The notes below the pieces were generated by a model. It saw only the letters and a program-made list of their open reading frames with translations, was not told where the DNA came from and did no database searches. A stretch of 6,052 nucleotides of DNA, from assembly GCA_022712775.1 (NCBI GenBank), contig JAFLJZ010000059.1, forward strand, positions 1 through 6,052, given 5' to 3'. Position numbers and translations under genes: made by a program. The stretch is from Sulfurimonas sp. (lineage in GTDB: Bacteria; Campylobacterota; Campylobacteria; Campylobacterales; Sulfurimonadaceae). Position 1 is the stretch's first letter, and each line of letters opens with the position of its first letter. Shown here piece after piece: positions 4,989 through 6,052 of this stretch.

Positions 4989-6052
4989 GCTTTGACCTCA
5001 AACCCTACATGAATATGTTGTTCTTCTTTTGGATAGGGAGAGGTATTAGAAACTACTTTTGGCTCGAAAATTCTAATCTCTCTTGGTGTGATTTGTGCAT
5101 CTATAAGTCCAGCTCTAAGGGAGGGAATGTTTTCTTTTACGAGTTCTTTAAACTTATCGCTAGAAGAATAAATATGTAGGTTAAGTTGGTTTTTATCAAA
5201 TAGTGTAAGTTTTAAATTTAAGTCACCATATTCTTTAAGTTTTAAATCAATATCACAATAAAACTTATCATCATTGTCTGTTTTCATTTGGAAATTTCCA
5301 TCTTCTAGTGAATCCCATGAAAAAGGTAAAAAGAGTGAGGTGCCGTTTGAAAGGTGTGAGACAAGTTGGTAGTGGTCTATTTGGAGTGATAACTTGTCAA
5401 TATGCTTGAGTACCTCTGTTCTATTCGGGTGGGATGCTTTAGCTATTTCTTCATTTGCTTGAAGTAACATAGCTTTTAAGTCCTTAGAAATAATCTCTTT
5501 GACATTGTTTTGTATGTCAAGTTGTTTTGGAGTGCTTAATGATTCTAGTTTATTTAGAAGTAAGGCTGTATCTTTTGAAAAAAGTGGATCGGCTTTTAGA
5601 ATCACAGATTTAATATTTTCACTCAGTCTTGTGATTTCACTTGGTATATTTTTCTCTAAGAGTTGCTCTATAGATGCTTTTGGAGTAGTTGTGGTTTGTT
5701 CTACGTTTTTTAAGGCTAGAAATATTTTTTCTATAGACGCTAAGATACCTTTAGATTCCATAGTAAAACTTTTGCTCATATGTAAGGATACCTGTTCTAA
5801 AGATTCTTTGATAGAAGAGAGTTTAAAGTTTTCAGGGGTGAGAATTTTAGGTTCTACTTGATGCTCTAGTTTTTCCAAAGCCTTTGCTAGGGCAGGGTTA
5901 TGGATAGTGTCGGCACTTTTTATACTTGTTTTGAGTTTGTCTATGAGTGTTGCAACATTGTTAGAGAGTTTTTCAAGCACTTTAGAGTTTGTGCGTATAT
6001 CTTTTTCTATATCACTAGGAGTTGCTGTTTTTAAAGCTTCAGTATTAAGTAA
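4985..6052 (-). CDS. FliK-like hook-length control protein, 5' end beyond window
   Basis: At least 355 residues. The frame stays open to the right window edge, adding 24 codons upstream of the GTG at 5980. That GTG has no Shine-Dalgarno sequence and is not a convincing start. Numbering from the GTG: residues 1-200 are helical and rich in Lys, Glu, Ser and Leu, with a three-copy degenerate repeat. Residues about 205-306 look like a FliK C-terminal (Flg_hook) domain: beta-strand-rich LKEYGDLNLKLTLF and LNLHIYS stretches, then the helix with LVKENIPSLRAGL and the ITPREIRIFE end. In known systems the FliK C-terminal domain contacts the FlhB C-terminal domain to switch export from hook to filament subunits. 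Here the next gene, overlapping by 4 bases, encodes exactly such an FlhB domain. It may be a second FliK-like protein (Cj0849c type) rather than the main hook ruler. The domain call is by eye and moderately sure. Confidence 0.75.
   Translation of the reverse strand, partial: LLNTEALKTATPSDIEKDIRTNSKVLEKLSNNVATLIDKLKTSIKSADTIHNPALAKALEKLEHQVEPKILTPENFKLSSIKESLEQVSLHMSKSFTMESKGILASIEKIFLALKNVEQTTTTPKASIEQLLEKNIPSEITRLSENIKSVILKADPLFSKDTALLLNKLESLSTPKQLDIQNNVKEIISKDLKAMLLQANEEIAKASHPNRTEVLKHIDKLSLQIDHYQLVSHLSNGTSLFLPFSWDSLEDGNFQMKTDNDDKFYCDIDLKLKEYGDLNLKLTLFDKNQLNLHIYSSSDKFKELVKENIPSLRAGLIDAQITPREIRIFEPKVVSNTSPYPKEEQHIHVGFEVKA
4996..4999 (-). promoter_or_regulatory. Ribosome binding site of the FlhX-like gene
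   Basis: GAGG on the minus strand lies 7 bases before the ATG at 4988-4986, inside the last codons of the FliK-like gene. It supports the 84-residue start and, with the ATGA overlap, translational coupling of the pair. It matters because this start is what removes the NPTH motif from the protein. Confidence 0.7.

Noticed and set aside
4964..5179. 71-codon plus-strand open frame
   Set aside because: It is antisense across the FliK-like/FlhX junction; its hydrophobic look comes from the Lys/Glu-rich sense strand.
5499..5861. 120-codon open frame on the plus strand
   Set aside because: It lies wholly antisense to the FliK-like gene, has a Ser/Phe-rich composition typical of an antisense shadow, and shows no recognisable domain.
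5978..5980. GTG as the start of the FliK-like gene
   Set aside because: No Shine-Dalgarno sequence precedes it, and the same frame stays open for 24 more codons to the window end.
1..6052. Mobile element, CRISPR array, toxin-antitoxin or new defence system
   Set aside because: No transposase or integrase, no spaced repeat array and no small gene pair of that kind is visible; coding sequence fills almost the entire window with recognisable families.

Overview
The window is AT-rich bacterial DNA. It looks like a free-living flagellated Campylobacterota (Sulfurimonas-like epsilonproteobacterium). The evidence is the low GC content, a stand-alone copy of the FlhB C-terminal domain (FlhX/FhlB type, as in Helicobacter and Campylobacter), a large multidomain c-di-GMP sensor protein, and an extended -10 promoter with no strong -35. 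The lineage call is inference from protein style; I could not run a database search.

Layout: (1) Bases 1-2465, plus strand: the last ~820 codons of polA (DNA polymerase I), cut at its 5' end by the window edge. All three catalytic modules are visible, and the proofreading and polymerase active sites are intact. (2) Bases 2456-2476: a perfect 9-bp hairpin across the polA stop codon and the whole 11-bp gap to the next, convergent gene. (3) Bases 2477-4630, minus strand: a GAF-PAS-GGDEF-EAL protein. Its GGDEF half has lost key residues, while its EAL half keeps every expected catalytic residue, so it is predicted to be a c-di-GMP phosphodiesterase. (4) Bases 4631-4733: its control region, with a TGn-TATAAT promoter, three 11-bp direct repeats over and upstream of the -35 region, and an inverted repeat in the leader. 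(5) Bases 4734-4988 and 4985-6052, minus strand: a translationally coupled pair, a FliK-like protein (5' end outside the window) followed by a stand-alone FlhB C-terminal domain.

How they fit together: polA is a housekeeping replication/repair gene with no evident link to the rest. The FliK-like/FlhX pair carries the two interacting halves of the flagellar export-specificity (hook-length) switch, separated from any visible flagellar cluster. The downstream phosphodiesterase has its own promoter and lies on the same strand. c-di-GMP commonly sets the motile/sessile choice, so a functional link with the flagellar pair is plausible but unproven.

The most noteworthy observations are the 11-bp-phased triple repeat upstream of the phosphodiesterase gene, the FlhX protein that begins exactly where FlhB normally cleaves itself, the degenerate GGDEF beside an intact EAL, and a three-copy helical repeat in the FliK-like protein. 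I found no mobile element, CRISPR array, tRNA or rRNA, and nothing that clearly amounts to a new system.
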